A stretch of 64,000 nt of DNA from Flavisolibacter ginsenosidimutans (GTDB taxonomy: Bacteria; Bacteroidota; Bacteroidia; Chitinophagales; Chitinophagaceae), in contig NZ_CP042433.1 of the NCBI RefSeq assembly GCF_007970805.1, positions 1,550,001 through 1,614,000 of the forward strand. The letters are read 5' to 3'. Positions 40,168 through 49,098 of this stretch are shown here, one piece after another. How positions within the stretch are numbered: the stretch's first letter is position 1; the number at the start of each line of letters is the position of its first letter. The notes beneath the pieces are model-generated. The model was not told the DNA's origin, did no database searches, and was given only the letters and a program-made list of their open reading frames with translations. Both the position numbers and the translations under genes were made by a program.

Positions 40168-41409
40168 TTAATACTCAAATTTACGCAAACCCGTTGCTTT
40201 TAACCAGGTGATGATGACCACGAGCAACGTCATGCAGCCACCAAAGACAACAGCGGGTGAAGCGCCGCCAAAAATTCGTGCGGTAAAGCCGCTTTCAAAT
40301 TGCCCAAGTTCGTTGCTCGAGTTCACAAACATGGAATTGACTGAGCTTACGCGGCCACGCATTTCGTCCGGCGTAGTTAATTGTTGAACCGTACCGCGAA
40401 TAACTACACTGATACCGTCCAGCATGCCGGCAAGCAGCAGCGCCCCAAAGGAAAGCCAGTAAAGCCGCGAGATGCCGAACACCACGATGCAAACGCCAAA
40501 ACCCGCCACGGCATAAAACAATTTATAGCCTTGCCGCCTTGTAAGCGGCACGAGTGTGATGAACAAAATGGTGATCATGGAGCCGATGTCAATGGCTGCA
40601 TTCAACCAACCAAAACCAATGGGACCCACCTTTAAAATCTTGTCGGCAAACTCCGGTATCAGGGCCGTTGCGCCACCAAATAACACTGCAAACAAGTCTA
40701 GCGAAATGGCGCCCAGCATGATCTTGTGCCGAAAAACAAAACGCAATCCTTCCCGCACACTTTCCCATGCATTGGCCGTAAGTTTTGGATGCACCACCGG
40801 CTTGCGGCCAATTCTCGACACCAAAAAAGCCGCAATTAAAACATAGGCAAGAACGACAATGAAAGTTTTGTTGGCGCCAACACCCGCAATCAAAAAACCC
40901 GCGGTCGCGTGACCCAAAATAGAAGCCGAAAGCCACGAAGACGATGAAATACTTGAAGCAAATTGTAAAATATCACGCGGCACCAACTGGGCAATGATGG
41001 CACTGGAAGTTGGTCCTGCAAAGGCACGGATCACACCGGTAAAAAAGATGATGACGTAAAAAAGCAGGGCTGACCTTTTTACACTCAATCCCTGTTCTAT
41101 TGTTGGCAACGTAACAACAATCAAAGCAAGTATGCACAAGGAATATGAAAGAATGCCTTTCAGCAACAAGGTGCGCTTGTCGGAACGGTCAATGACGTGA
41201 CCCGCGTACAGAGCCAGGGAGACTACCGGTATAAACTCCGACAAGCCCACGATGCCGATGGAAAAAGAATCTTTGGTGAGTTGAAACAATTCGTAAGCCA
41301 CCACGGTAGCCACCATGCGCAAAGCCATGGTGTAAAAAAAACGGCTGGCGATGAAGATGCGGAACTCTGTATGGTTAAGGGGCGCAAGGCTTCGCTTCTG
41401 AAACTGCAT
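40168..41409 (-). CDS. MFS transporter (MFS_3 / EntS-like)
   Basis: A 413-aa protein from ATG 41409 ('MQFQKRSLAPLNHTEF'); a TTG at 41424 would overlap the upstream gene. Twelve hydrophobic segments are seen, with 'LSEFIPVVSLALYAGHVIDRSDKRTLLL' (the A-motif loop between helices 2 and 3). 'MRGRVSSVNSMFVNSSNELGQFESG' is the second-half signature of the EntS/MFS_3 group. Probably an inner-membrane drug or metabolite exporter. It begins 11 bp after the PAP2 stop, so the two are likely co-transcribed. Confidence 0.9.
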   Translation of the reverse strand: MQFQKRSLAPLNHTEFRIFIASRFFYTMALRMVATVVAYELFQLTKDSFSIGIVGLSEFIPVVSLALYAGHVIDRSDKRTLLLKGILSYSLCILALIVVTLPTIEQGLSVKRSALLFYVIIFFTGVIRAFAGPTSSAIIAQLVPRDILQFASSISSSSWLSASILGHATAGFLIAGVGANKTFIVVLAYVLIAAFLVSRIGRKPVVHPKLTANAWESVREGLRFVFRHKIMLGAISLDLFAVLFGGATALIPEFADKILKVGPIGFGWLNAAIDIGSMITILFITLVPLTRRQGYKLFYAVAGFGVCIVVFGISRLYWLSFGALLLAGMLDGISVVIRGTVQQLTTPDEMRGRVSSVNSMFVNSSNELGQFESGFTARIFGGASPAVVFGGCMTLLVVIITWLKATGLRKFEY

Positions 41410-41420
41410 AGGCGCAAATA

Positions 41421-42077
41421 TCAAACATCCTTCGGAGATGAATCTCTCCCAACCGTGGCTTTCTTTTTTTGAAAACGTTCATAAACCAACAAAGCACAAT
41501 ACGAAGAAACAATACCGACAAAAATGCCGGCAAGTACGTCGGTCACAAAATGCTGCGCCAGGTAAACCCTTGAATAGCCTACCAAAAAAGCAATCAGCGG
41601 AAAAACATAAGGCGCCCATTTACGGTGCACGATAAATGCCAAGAGCAAAGAAGTAGTAAAGGCCGTGCTTGTATGACCTGAGGGAAAACTGTTCACATAA
41701 TTGTTATGCTTCACTACAGGAACGACACGAGCTAAATCGTGCAACAACCGCAAAGGCCGCGGCTGCCCCGGAAAGACGACTTGCTTGAACAAAAACGTAA
41801 TAAGCGAACAAAGGGCCAGCGCCACAAACGCCGCAATTAAAAAATCACGTTTGTAAAAAAGAGCGTAAACAAAAAGCGGCACCCACAACAACCATTCGCC
41901 TAAAAACGTCATCCAGTTGAAAAAATAATCGGCTTCAACGGAGTAATGACCGTTGACCATCAGAAAGGATTTGTCCTTGCCATAAATAGCCACAAACGTG
42001 GCCAACAGCAAGGCAATGACGATGCTGAAAAAAACGGCTTTTAAGAAATGATTGTATTCTTCACGGGGAAGGCGCAT
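41421..42077 (-). CDS. PAP2-family membrane phosphatase
   Basis: A 218-aa protein from ATG 42077 ('MRLPREEYNHFLKAVF'); upstream in-frame sequence is the intergenic word repeat. Six hydrophobic helices. The three PAP2 motifs are present: 'KQVVFPGQPRP', 'SFPSGHTS' and 'SRVYLAQHFVTD'. Family knowledge: such enzymes dephosphorylate undecaprenyl pyrophosphate or lipid phosphates, or act on lipid A. With the polyisoprenyl-linked glycosyltransferase upstream on the same strand, a role in the lipid-carrier cycle or cell-envelope sugar transfer is likely (inference). Confidence 0.92.
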   Translation of the reverse strand: MRLPREEYNHFLKAVFFSIVIALLLATFVAIYGKDKSFLMVNGHYSVEADYFFNWMTFLGEWLLWVPLFVYALFYKRDFLIAAFVALALCSLITFLFKQVVFPGQPRPLRLLHDLARVVPVVKHNNYVNSFPSGHTSTAFTTSLLLAFIVHRKWAPYVFPLIAFLVGYSRVYLAQHFVTDVLAGIFVGIVSSYCALLVYERFQKKKATVGRDSSPKDV

Positions 42078-42124
42078 GAAAGTGACGATTGGCAATGAGC
42101 AATGAGTGAGACATTTTGTGAGGT

Positions 42125-42198
42125 GTGAAACGTGAGACGTGAAACCGTAAAGACTTTCAAAACCATCGTTCACGCCTGTCTCACGTTTCACTTCACAC
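42125..42198. repeat. Word-type inverted repeat between GT2 and PAP2 genes
   Basis: GTGAAACGTGAGAC (42125-42138) is exactly mirrored by GTCTCACGTTTCAC (42178-42191). Both sides contain further GTGAAAC/GTGAGAC words, and GCAATGAGCAATGAG lies just before at 42092-42106. Confidence 0.75.
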
Positions 42199-42210
42199 AC
42201 CTTACGTGCA

Positions 42211-43176
42211 TCACACGGTTATTTCCAGGGTTTCGTGCACCGGTTCTTTTTGATAAACTTTGCGCACCTGGTAGGTTTTTTTGCTTTGCGATTCGTAATA
42301 AGTTCGCACGGCAATCTCCGCCAAAATACCGATGGTAATGAGTTGAATGCCGCCGAGGAAAAAGATTAAACCGAGAATCAACATGGGCTTCCCCCAAATG
42401 TCGTGACCGAGGATTTTTAAGACCAACAGGTATGCATTAATCAAAATGCCAAGGCCAAGCGAAATAAACCCCAACGTACCAAACAAGTGCATGGGCTTTT
42501 GCATGTAGCGGCGAAAGAAAACCATCAACACCAAATCCGACAACACGCGAAACGTGCGGCCAATGCCGTATTTGCTTTTGCCAAATTTTCGCGGATGATG
42601 CTTCACGTCCACTTGCGTGATGCGTGCGCCTTGCAGTTTTGCCAACACCGGAATGAAGCGGTGCAGTTCACCGTAAAGGCCTAAATCTTCGGCAATTTCT
42701 TTCTTAAAAATCTTCAGCGTGCAGCCGTAATCTTTTATGTAAACACCCGTCATGCGGCGAATCATGGCGTTGGCAATCTTGCTTGGAAACTTACGCAGCA
42801 CCGCGCCGTCTTTGCGGTTTTTGCGGTTGCCGGCCACTACGTCCCAGTCTTCGCGTTTGAGCAGGTCAAGCATGAAAGGAATGTCGGTCGGATCGTTTTG
42901 CAAATCGCCGTCCAACAGCGCAACGTACCGGCCTTTCGCATAGTCAATGCCGGCGGTCATGGCGGTGCTTTGCCCGTAGTTTTTGCGAAGCTCCACCAGC
43001 ACGGTGCGGTCATCGGAATATTCAACAATGCGTTTGCGGGTTGCATCGGACGAGCCGTCGTCAACAAGAATCACTTCGTAATCAAAATCTTTCAGCGCAT
43101 CCCGCACCGCATCCAGCAAAGGCTTGATGTTGTCTTCTTCGTTCATCACGGGAATAACAAGGGATAGTTCTTTCAT
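42211..43176 (-). CDS. Family 2 glycosyltransferase, DPM1/GtrB-like with two C-terminal membrane helices
   Basis: A 321-aa protein. 'LSLVIPVMNEEDNIKPLLDAV' and 'EVILVDDGSSDATRK' open the GT-A fold; 'RYVALLDGDLQNDPTDIP' holds the DxD-like metal site. 'TGVYIKDYGCTLKIFKKE' is a DPM1-like motif. Two helices near residues 225-290 anchor it to the inner membrane. Family knowledge: such enzymes transfer a sugar from a nucleotide donor to polyprenyl phosphate. A TATCTTTG element sits 7 nt before the ATG. Confidence 0.93.
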   Translation of the reverse strand: MKELSLVIPVMNEEDNIKPLLDAVRDALKDFDYEVILVDDGSSDATRKRIVEYSDDRTVLVELRKNYGQSTAMTAGIDYAKGRYVALLDGDLQNDPTDIPFMLDLLKREDWDVVAGNRKNRKDGAVLRKFPSKIANAMIRRMTGVYIKDYGCTLKIFKKEIAEDLGLYGELHRFIPVLAKLQGARITQVDVKHHPRKFGKSKYGIGRTFRVLSDLVLMVFFRRYMQKPMHLFGTLGFISLGLGILINAYLLVLKILGHDIWGKPMLILGLIFFLGGIQLITIGILAEIAVRTYYESQSKKTYQVRKVYQKEPVHETLEITV

Positions 43177-43183
43177 GAGGCGG

Positions 43184-43191
43184 CAAAGATA
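43184..43191 (-). promoter_or_regulatory. -7 element TATCTTTG of the glycosyltransferase gene
   Basis: Followed by CCGCCTC and then ATG, so the leader would be almost absent. No TTTG is found 18 nt upstream. Confidence 0.55.
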
Positions 43192-43276
43192 CCTCCCGCA
43201 GAACTTTGGCGAGTTGTCACACGCTTATTTCAACATTTCTTTGATTGGTTGATTAATTATGCACCAGGCTGCATTG

Positions 43277-43534
43277 CTGCTATTAAGAGACGGTTGCGTC
43301 GCACTCTTTTACGTTCGGTAAGTCTATTCAGCGCCGTTAGGCGCTGCACCTTGAAAGATGACGAGCAGACAATACCTCACGGCTCCGCAGGAGCCGAACA
43401 AACGAGAAACAAGTGCGGCTCCTACGGAGCCGAAAGAAAGAACTCAAGGATCAGTTTCTACAGGGGATGGTGTCCTGCGGAGACCAAGAAAAGATGATAG
43501 AAGTTCAGAACGATGATGAGTGCGACGCAACAGA
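43277..43534. repeat. Composite repeat element: inverted TTGCGTCGCACT copies 5 and 6 enclosing four GC hairpins
   Basis: Copy 5 (CTATTAAGAGACGG then TTGCGTCGCACTCTTTTACG at 43294) and copy 6 (reverse complement of TTGCGTCGCACTC at 43518-43530) face each other. Between them lie AGCGCC-GTTA-GGCGCT (43330-43345), CGGCTCC-GCA-GGAGCCG (43380-43396), CGGCTCC-TAC-GGAGCCG (43416-43432) and GGTGTCC-TGC-GGAGACC (43469-43485). There is no ORF. This element occupies about half of the 489-bp gap between the glycosyltransferase and hydrolase genes. Confidence 0.85.
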
Positions 43535-43571
43535 CGACGAGCCCTGTTACCGATGCCGGTTACACAAAAGA

Positions 43572-43602
43572 AAAAATTCAATCAAAAGCTGATTGAATTT
43601 TT
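43572..43602 (-). terminator. Terminator of the S33 hydrolase gene
   Basis: A 13-bp stem AAAAATTCAATCA / TGATTGAATTTTT with an AAAGC loop, followed on the minus strand by TTCTTTTG, 64 bp past the hydrolase stop. Confidence 0.8.
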
Positions 43603-43665
43603 AAAGCATCGTTTGAAAGCGAGGCCGTGTGTTGGCTAAATTTTTTTAGAGAATCCTGACAGGCC

Positions 43666-44721
43666 TCATTTCGCGTCCACTTCTTTTATCCATTTAATCA
43701 CGCCGTTCATGAATACCTGCTGGTCGTCCCACATGCACATGTGGCTTCCGTTGGGACAATACAAATAGCTTCCGTGCTGCACCATTTTGCTCTGTTCTTC
43801 CATTGCTTTCGGGTCCATTGTGTCGTACTTCGCGCCAACCATCAACGTGGGCACGCTGATTTCTTTCAGGCGGTTTTTGATGTCCCAGTTTGTCAAACGT
43901 CCGGCAATGCCAAATTCAGACGGGCCCTGCATCATCACGTAAATCTGTTTGGAAACTTTGGTGCCGTCCAAATGCGTGAAGGCACGCACAACGGGATCGG
44001 GCCAGGGATTCAGGCGGCAAATGTGCTGTTGGTAAAAATTCGGCATCAACAATTCTTCGTAACGCGGATTCGAAAAATCTCCTTTTGCTTCAATGGCTTT
44101 GATCTCTTGCAAAACTTTTGGATCCATCTGCTTCGCCAAAACACTGTACGCGTATCTTCCGTAATCGGGACAACTCGCAACCATGTCCGCCACAATCAAT
44201 CCTTTTAAATTCTTTTGGTATTTGAGCGCATATTCCATTGCCAGAATGCCGCCCCATGAATTGCCTAACACATAAAAATTGGTTGCGTCAGCGCCAATGG
44301 CTTTTCGCACCTGTTCCACTTCATCCACGTAACGCGGAATTGTCCACAAGCTGCTGTCGGTTGGCTGATCGCTGTACGGCGCACCCAGTTGATCGTATTC
44401 GTAAAACTCAAAGCCTTCTTTCGGAAAAAAGCTTTCAAAACATTCCATGTATTCGTGTCCGGCTGCGGGGCCTCCGTGCAGCAACAAAACTTTTATGCGC
44501 GGATTGTTACCGAAGCGTTTCGTCCATACTTTAAACGTACCGGCAGGTGTTTGAATGGGAATCATTTTAATGCCGGCTGATTGGACACCCGTGTCGCCGT
44601 AATTAAAATATTCCGCCACCGTGATGTCTTTGGGCGTGTTGGCCGTTTTTACTTTGACCTCGCAGGAACAGAGAAAGGACAGAAAAAGAAGCGGGACAGA
44701 AAAAAGAACAAGCTTTCTCAT
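43666..44721 (-). CDS. Proline-iminopeptidase-like alpha/beta hydrolase (S33), lipoprotein
   Basis: A 351-aa protein. 'MRKLVLFSVPLLFLSFLCSC' gives a lipoprotein signal (LCSC). 'VLLLHGGPAAGHEYMECF' is the oxyanion HGGP motif, 'YVLGNSWGGILAMEYAL' the nucleophile elbow (GNSWGG in place of the common GHSWGG), and 'NGSHMCMWDDQ' carries the catalytic His. Family knowledge: S33 peptidases release N-terminal proline or hydrolyse small amides and esters. Anchored in the periplasm by prediction. TAACTTTTG lies upstream of the start but with one base too many for a consensus -7 element. Confidence 0.9.
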   Translation of the reverse strand: MRKLVLFSVPLLFLSFLCSCEVKVKTANTPKDITVAEYFNYGDTGVQSAGIKMIPIQTPAGTFKVWTKRFGNNPRIKVLLLHGGPAAGHEYMECFESFFPKEGFEFYEYDQLGAPYSDQPTDSSLWTIPRYVDEVEQVRKAIGADATNFYVLGNSWGGILAMEYALKYQKNLKGLIVADMVASCPDYGRYAYSVLAKQMDPKVLQEIKAIEAKGDFSNPRYEELLMPNFYQQHICRLNPWPDPVVRAFTHLDGTKVSKQIYVMMQGPSEFGIAGRLTNWDIKNRLKEISVPTLMVGAKYDTMDPKAMEEQSKMVQHGSYLYCPNGSHMCMWDDQQVFMNGVIKWIKEVDAK

Positions 44722-44784
44722 GGCAGACGATTTAAGCCCAAAAGTTAGACAGTTTTATTTTATTTTGAAGCTTTATACACGCAC

Positions 44785-46440
44785 ATGAAAAAACAAGTTT
44801 TTATCCTCGGCCTTTGCCTCAGCCAATGCCTTCTCTCCTTTTCACAATCGCACAAAGATTCGCTGCAGTTTCTGCAAAACGTGGCTTCGCTTTACGACTT
44901 GAACTTCACCGAAGCCGAAGCCGATTCTCTTCAAAGCAGTGTACTGTTTGCCAAAACCATTTACCAGCGCATGCACAAGGAATTGCCCAAGAACGACCTG
45001 GCTTTTCCCTTTGCTTTTAATCCCGCGCCTTATGGTTTTACGGTTCCCGCCAAACAAGAAAAAATTGTGTGGGACTTGCCCGCAAACGTTTCGCTTCCGG
45101 CCAACAAAAATGATTTAGCGTTTTACACCGTTGCGCAATTGGCCTCACTCATTAAGAACAAAAAGATTTCTTCTGTTGAACTGACGACTTTCTTTTTGAA
45201 CCGTTTGAAAAAATGGGGCGATACCCTGGAATGCGTCATCACACTCACGGAAGATTTGGCAATGCAGCAGGCAAGAGCGGCAGATGCTGAATTGAAAAAG
45301 GGAATCTATCGCGGGCCTCTTCACGGCATTCCGTATGGATTGAAAGATTTGTTTGCGGTAAGAGGCTACAAAACAACCTGGGGCACCCGGCCTTACATGA
45401 ACCAGGTGATTGACGAAGATTCATACGTGTACACGCAATTAAAAAAAGCCGGTGCGGTTTTATGCGCCAAACTTTCGTTGGGTTCACTGGCTTTTGACAA
45501 CCGCTGGTTTGGCGGATTCACACGCAATCCCTGGAACCTGCAACAAGGCTCAAGCGGTTCGTCAGCAGGCAGTGCGGCATCAGTGGTTGCGGGACTTTTG
45601 CCGTTTGCAATTGGCACGGAAACATTGGGTTCAATTGTGTCACCATCCACTCGCTGCGGCGCTACGGGTTTGCGACCAACGTTTGGAACGGTGAGCCGCA
45701 GCGGCGCGATGGTGCTTTGCTGGAGCCTGGATAAAGCGGGGCCTATTTCAAGAAGCGTTGAAGACGATGCGATTGTTTATTATTATTTGAAAGGAACCGA
45801 TGGAAAAGATTACGGTTCGGTTAACCATGCCTTTAATTACAACGGAAAACAAGACGTGAAAAAGTTGCGCATTGCTTACGCGGAAAATTATTTTCGCCGC
45901 CTGCCGAAAGACGCAATGGAATGGGGCGTGTTGGAAACATTCAAGAGGATGGGTGTAAATGTGCAGCCGGTGGCTTTTCCCGACTCTGCCGTTTATCCTT
46001 TCAACATCGTAAGCACGGTACTGAACGCGGAATCAGCTGCCGCTTTTGATGAACTCACAAGAACGGACAGAGACACCTTAATTGAACGACAAGACAAAGG
46101 CTTTTGGCCGAACAGTTTTCGTGCGGCACGTTACATTCCTGCGGTTGAATACATCAATGCAAACCGCTATCGTTCGCGTTTGTGCAAACAGGTGCAGGAC
46201 TTCATGAAGAACTACGACGTGGTGATTGTGCCGACGTTTGCGGGCAACCAACTTTCTATCACCAACCTTACCGGTAATCCCGTTGTTTGTATGCCGATGG
46301 GCTTTAATCAAAGAGGCTTGCCGCAAAGCATCACCTTCGTTGGCAATTTATACGACGAAGCATCCATTCTTGAAGCCGCAAAAGCTTATCAAGACAAAAC
46401 GGATCATCACAAAAAGCATCCGGAAAAATTTAACCGCTGA
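44785..46440 (+). CDS. Amidase-signature-family enzyme, exported
   Basis: A 551-aa protein with a signal peptide ending 'LSFSQS'. The amidase triad is visible: Lys in 'HGIPYGLKDLFAVRG' (near 187), and the cis-Ser/Ser pair in 'QGSSGSSAGSAASVVAG' (near 256-270) followed by 'FAIGTETLGSIVSPS'. 'GLRPTFGTVSRSGAMVLCWSLDKAGP' is the family consensus. The first ~100 residues are an extra helical segment before the amidase core. Family knowledge: hydrolyses amide bonds of small molecules, with a substrate that cannot be read from sequence. It is followed 33 bp later by an exported amidohydrolase, probably in one operon. Confidence 0.93.
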   Translation: MKKQVFILGLCLSQCLLSFSQSHKDSLQFLQNVASLYDLNFTEAEADSLQSSVLFAKTIYQRMHKELPKNDLAFPFAFNPAPYGFTVPAKQEKIVWDLPANVSLPANKNDLAFYTVAQLASLIKNKKISSVELTTFFLNRLKKWGDTLECVITLTEDLAMQQARAADAELKKGIYRGPLHGIPYGLKDLFAVRGYKTTWGTRPYMNQVIDEDSYVYTQLKKAGAVLCAKLSLGSLAFDNRWFGGFTRNPWNLQQGSSGSSAGSAASVVAGLLPFAIGTETLGSIVSPSTRCGATGLRPTFGTVSRSGAMVLCWSLDKAGPISRSVEDDAIVYYYLKGTDGKDYGSVNHAFNYNGKQDVKKLRIAYAENYFRRLPKDAMEWGVLETFKRMGVNVQPVAFPDSAVYPFNIVSTVLNAESAAAFDELTRTDRDTLIERQDKGFWPNSFRAARYIPAVEYINANRYRSRLCKQVQDFMKNYDVVIVPTFAGNQLSITNLTGNPVVCMPMGFNQRGLPQSITFVGNLYDEASILEAAKAYQDKTDHHKKHPEKFNR

Positions 46441-46473
46441 TTGCACCGATTATAAAACGATTTTACAGATTTT

Positions 46474-48117
46474 ATGAAGAACTATTTTTTATTCGCTGCA
46501 ACAGGCCTGCTTTCGATTGCATCGTTTGCACAAAAGAAAACAGTCGATCTTCTTCTTTACAACGCCACCATCTATACTGTGGATAAAAATTTTTCCGTTG
46601 CATCCGCGATGGCCGTGAAAGATGGAAAAATTTTGGAAACCGGCGATAGCAAAAAGCTCTTGTCGCAATACGATGCAAAAGAAAAACTCGATGCAAAGGG
46701 CGCTGCTGTTTACCCCGGGTTTATTGATGCACACTCGCATTTTTTAGGCTATGGTCTGGGTTTGCAAACAGCAAATTTAGTGGGCACTGAAAGTTGGGAA
46801 GAAATCCTAAACCGACTGCTGGATTTTGAAAAAAAGAAAAATCTTCAACCCGGTCAATGGCTTGTAGGCCGCGGCTGGGACCAAAACGATTGGGCGGTAA
46901 AAGAATTTCCGTCGAAAGAAAAACTCGACGCACTTTTTCCAAACAATCCCGTGATGCTGACACGTGTTGACGGCCACGCGGCCATTGCCAATCAACAAGC
47001 GTTAAAGCTAGCTGGTGTTACCGCTTCAACGCATTTAAACGGCGGACAGGTAGAAGTGAAGAACAACAAGCTTACCGGCATCTTGGTTGACAACGCCGTT
47101 GGTTTGGTAGGTTCAAAAATTCCGTCGCCTTCGGTTTCTCAAGTAAGCAGTGCCTTGATGGACGCACAACGGGCTTGTTTTGCCGTTGGCCTCACGTCGT
47201 TGAGCGATTGCGGCGTAAGCCATCAAGTGGCAACGTTGTTCGATAGCCTGCAGAAAAAAGGTTTGCTGAAAATGCGCATCTACGCAATGTTGAGCGATGC
47301 GACGGAAAATTATAATTGGGCAAGAGTACACGGTAAAATAAAAACAGCATCGCTCAACGTTTCTTCGTTTAAAGTTTATGCCGACGGTGCTTTGGGTTCA
47401 CGCGGCGCCTGCCTTCTTCAACCTTACACGGACAAACCTGACTGGACGGGATTTCTTCTCAGTTCACAGCAACATTTTGATTCCGTCGCCGCCGTCATTT
47501 ACAAAATGAACTGGCAGATGAATACACACGCAATCGGCGATTCGGGCAATCGCACAATGCTAAAAATCTACAGCAAATATTTAAAGGGAAAGAATGACCG
47601 GCGGTGGCGAATCGAACACGCACAAGTCATCAACCGCGAAGACTTTTCGTTGTTTGGAAAATACAGCATTGTTCCTTCGGTACAGCCCACACACGCAACT
47701 TCGGACATGTATTGGGCCGGCAACCGCTTGGGAGCGCAGCGCCTCAAAGGCGCTTATGCTTACAGAGATTTGTTGAAAGAAAACGGTTGGATTCCGCTGG
47801 GGACCGATTTTCCGGTAGAAGATATTTCGCCGTTTAAAACTTTTTACGCCGCTGTCTTTCGAATGGATGCAAAAGGTTTTCCGGCTGGCGGTTTTCAAAT
47901 GGAAAATGCGTTGCGCCGTGAAGACGCCATTTGTGGCATGACCATCTGGGCAGCAAAAGCTGCGTTTGAAGAAGGCGAAAAAGGTTCGCTTGAAAAAGGC
48001 AAATTCGCCGACTTCGTTCTCCTCGATCAAGACCTGATGAAAGCTTCGCCAAAGGCCATAATTGACGCGAAAGTTTTAGCAACTTATATTAGCGGCGTTA
48101 AAGTTTATGGCAAGTAG
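46474..48117 (+). CDS. Exported amidohydrolase, YtcJ/Amidohydro_3 family
   Basis: A 547-aa protein with signal 'MKNYFLFAATGLLSIASFAQ'. The HxH metal motif is 'FIDAHSHFLGYG' (D85-H89); 'FKVYADGALGSRGACLL' contributes the usual bridging region, 'MNTHAIGDSGNR' and 'WRIEHAQVINREDF' give the remaining histidines, and 'PLGTDFPVEDISPF' the catalytic Asp. Family knowledge: YtcJ-like enzymes hydrolyse N-substituted amides. Preceded by an amidase, so the two may act on the same amide compound (inference). The 33-bp gap upstream contains ACCGATT...ACGATTTTACAGATT words. Confidence 0.92.
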   Translation: MKNYFLFAATGLLSIASFAQKKTVDLLLYNATIYTVDKNFSVASAMAVKDGKILETGDSKKLLSQYDAKEKLDAKGAAVYPGFIDAHSHFLGYGLGLQTANLVGTESWEEILNRLLDFEKKKNLQPGQWLVGRGWDQNDWAVKEFPSKEKLDALFPNNPVMLTRVDGHAAIANQQALKLAGVTASTHLNGGQVEVKNNKLTGILVDNAVGLVGSKIPSPSVSQVSSALMDAQRACFAVGLTSLSDCGVSHQVATLFDSLQKKGLLKMRIYAMLSDATENYNWARVHGKIKTASLNVSSFKVYADGALGSRGACLLQPYTDKPDWTGFLLSSQQHFDSVAAVIYKMNWQMNTHAIGDSGNRTMLKIYSKYLKGKNDRRWRIEHAQVINREDFSLFGKYSIVPSVQPTHATSDMYWAGNRLGAQRLKGAYAYRDLLKENGWIPLGTDFPVEDISPFKTFYAAVFRMDAKGFPAGGFQMENALRREDAICGMTIWAAKAAFEEGEKGSLEKGKFADFVLLDQDLMKASPKAIIDAKVLATYISGVKVYGK

Positions 48118-48136
48118 CTTGCGGTAAACTCTTAAT

Positions 48137-48220
48137 ACGTTTACTTGTTCACCCGCTCATGTGTTCGAATAAACAGACACTAAACCAATAAGTGAACGTT
48201 TGAACAAGTGAACGTGTAAA
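48137..48220. repeat. Word-type repeat: GTTCACTTGTTCA family
   Basis: ACGTTTACTTGTTCACCCGC (from 48137) is loosely mirrored by GTGAACGTTTGAACAAGTGA (from 48191) and following GTGTAAAC. It makes up most of the 134-bp gap before the GATase gene. Confidence 0.6.
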
Positions 48221-48251
48221 CAATAAATTCCTATTGAAAAACAACGTCATT

Positions 48252-49079
48252 ATGCTCAGAATTGCAATCTTGGATTTAAACGAAGGAAAGCCCAACCAGG
48301 GGATGCGCTGCATACGGCAGATCATTTCGGAGTGGAGCGAATTCCACAGTATTGATACGGAGTGGGATGAATTTGAAGTGCGTCTCGAAAACAGTCTGCC
48401 CGGTCTTGGGTATGATATTTACATTTCATCGGGCGGTCCAGGTTCACCGTTGGAAGTGAGCGAAAACGGCTGGGAGGAGAATTATTTCCGTTGGATAGAC
48501 AGCGTGCTTCAATACAACGGAAATCCTGACAACAGCCGCAAAAAACAAGTCTTCTTTATTTGCCATTCTTTTCAATTGGCTTGTCGCCATTTAAAGGTTG
48601 GCGAGATTAGTGAACGCAGGAAAACTTCCTTTGGCGTTTATCCCGTTCACGTAACCTTGGCAGGACAACATGAACCTGCGTTTCGCGGTCTGGGCGACCC
48701 TTTTTATGTGGTGGACAGCCGCGATTACCAGGTAACCACGACCAATGTTGACAAACTGTTGGAAGAAGGTTCAACCATTCTTTGCATCGAAAAATACCGC
48801 GAACACGTGAAGCTTCTGCAAGCCTTAATGGCCATCCGTTTTAACGAATACATGATCGGTACACAGTTTCATCCTGAAGCCGATGCAATAGGCATGAGCA
48901 TGTACCTGCAACGCGAAGACAAAAAGAAAACGGTGATTGAAAACCACGGCGAAGAAAAATGGCGCTCGATGATTGAACAATTAAACGACCCTGATAAAAT
49001 TATGTGGACGTATGCCCACATCCTTCCCAATTTTTTAGCCGAAGCGGTAAAGCAATTGAAGCCTGAAATGGCCGTTTAA
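48252..49079 (+). CDS. Class I glutamine amidotransferase-like protein
   Basis: A 275-aa protein from ATG 48252 ('MLRIAILDLNEGKPNQGMR'); a TTG 18 bp upstream is less likely. The nucleophile elbow is 'FFICHSFQLACRHL' (C104), a variant of GxCxGxQ, and the triad is completed by 'GTQFHPEADA' (H207, E209). 'YISSGGPGSPLEV' is the oxyanion glycine strand. Family knowledge: class I GATases release ammonia from glutamine or hydrolyse gamma-glutamyl amides. It could cooperate with the ATP-grasp/GCS2 ligases at 28.6-30.8 kb, as similar genes often cluster in Bacteroidota (recollection, not checked). Confidence 0.88.
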   Translation: MLRIAILDLNEGKPNQGMRCIRQIISEWSEFHSIDTEWDEFEVRLENSLPGLGYDIYISSGGPGSPLEVSENGWEENYFRWIDSVLQYNGNPDNSRKKQVFFICHSFQLACRHLKVGEISERRKTSFGVYPVHVTLAGQHEPAFRGLGDPFYVVDSRDYQVTTTNVDKLLEEGSTILCIEKYREHVKLLQALMAIRFNEYMIGTQFHPEADAIGMSMYLQREDKKKTVIENHGEEKWRSMIEQLNDPDKIMWTYAHILPNFLAEAVKQLKPEMAV

Positions 49080-49098
49080 AGTTGACACCCAACAAAAG

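Noticed and set aside
43277..43534. Possible CRISPR array
   Set aside because: Repeats are palindromic, inverted and irregularly spaced. There are no equal-length direct repeats or spacers and no cas genes.
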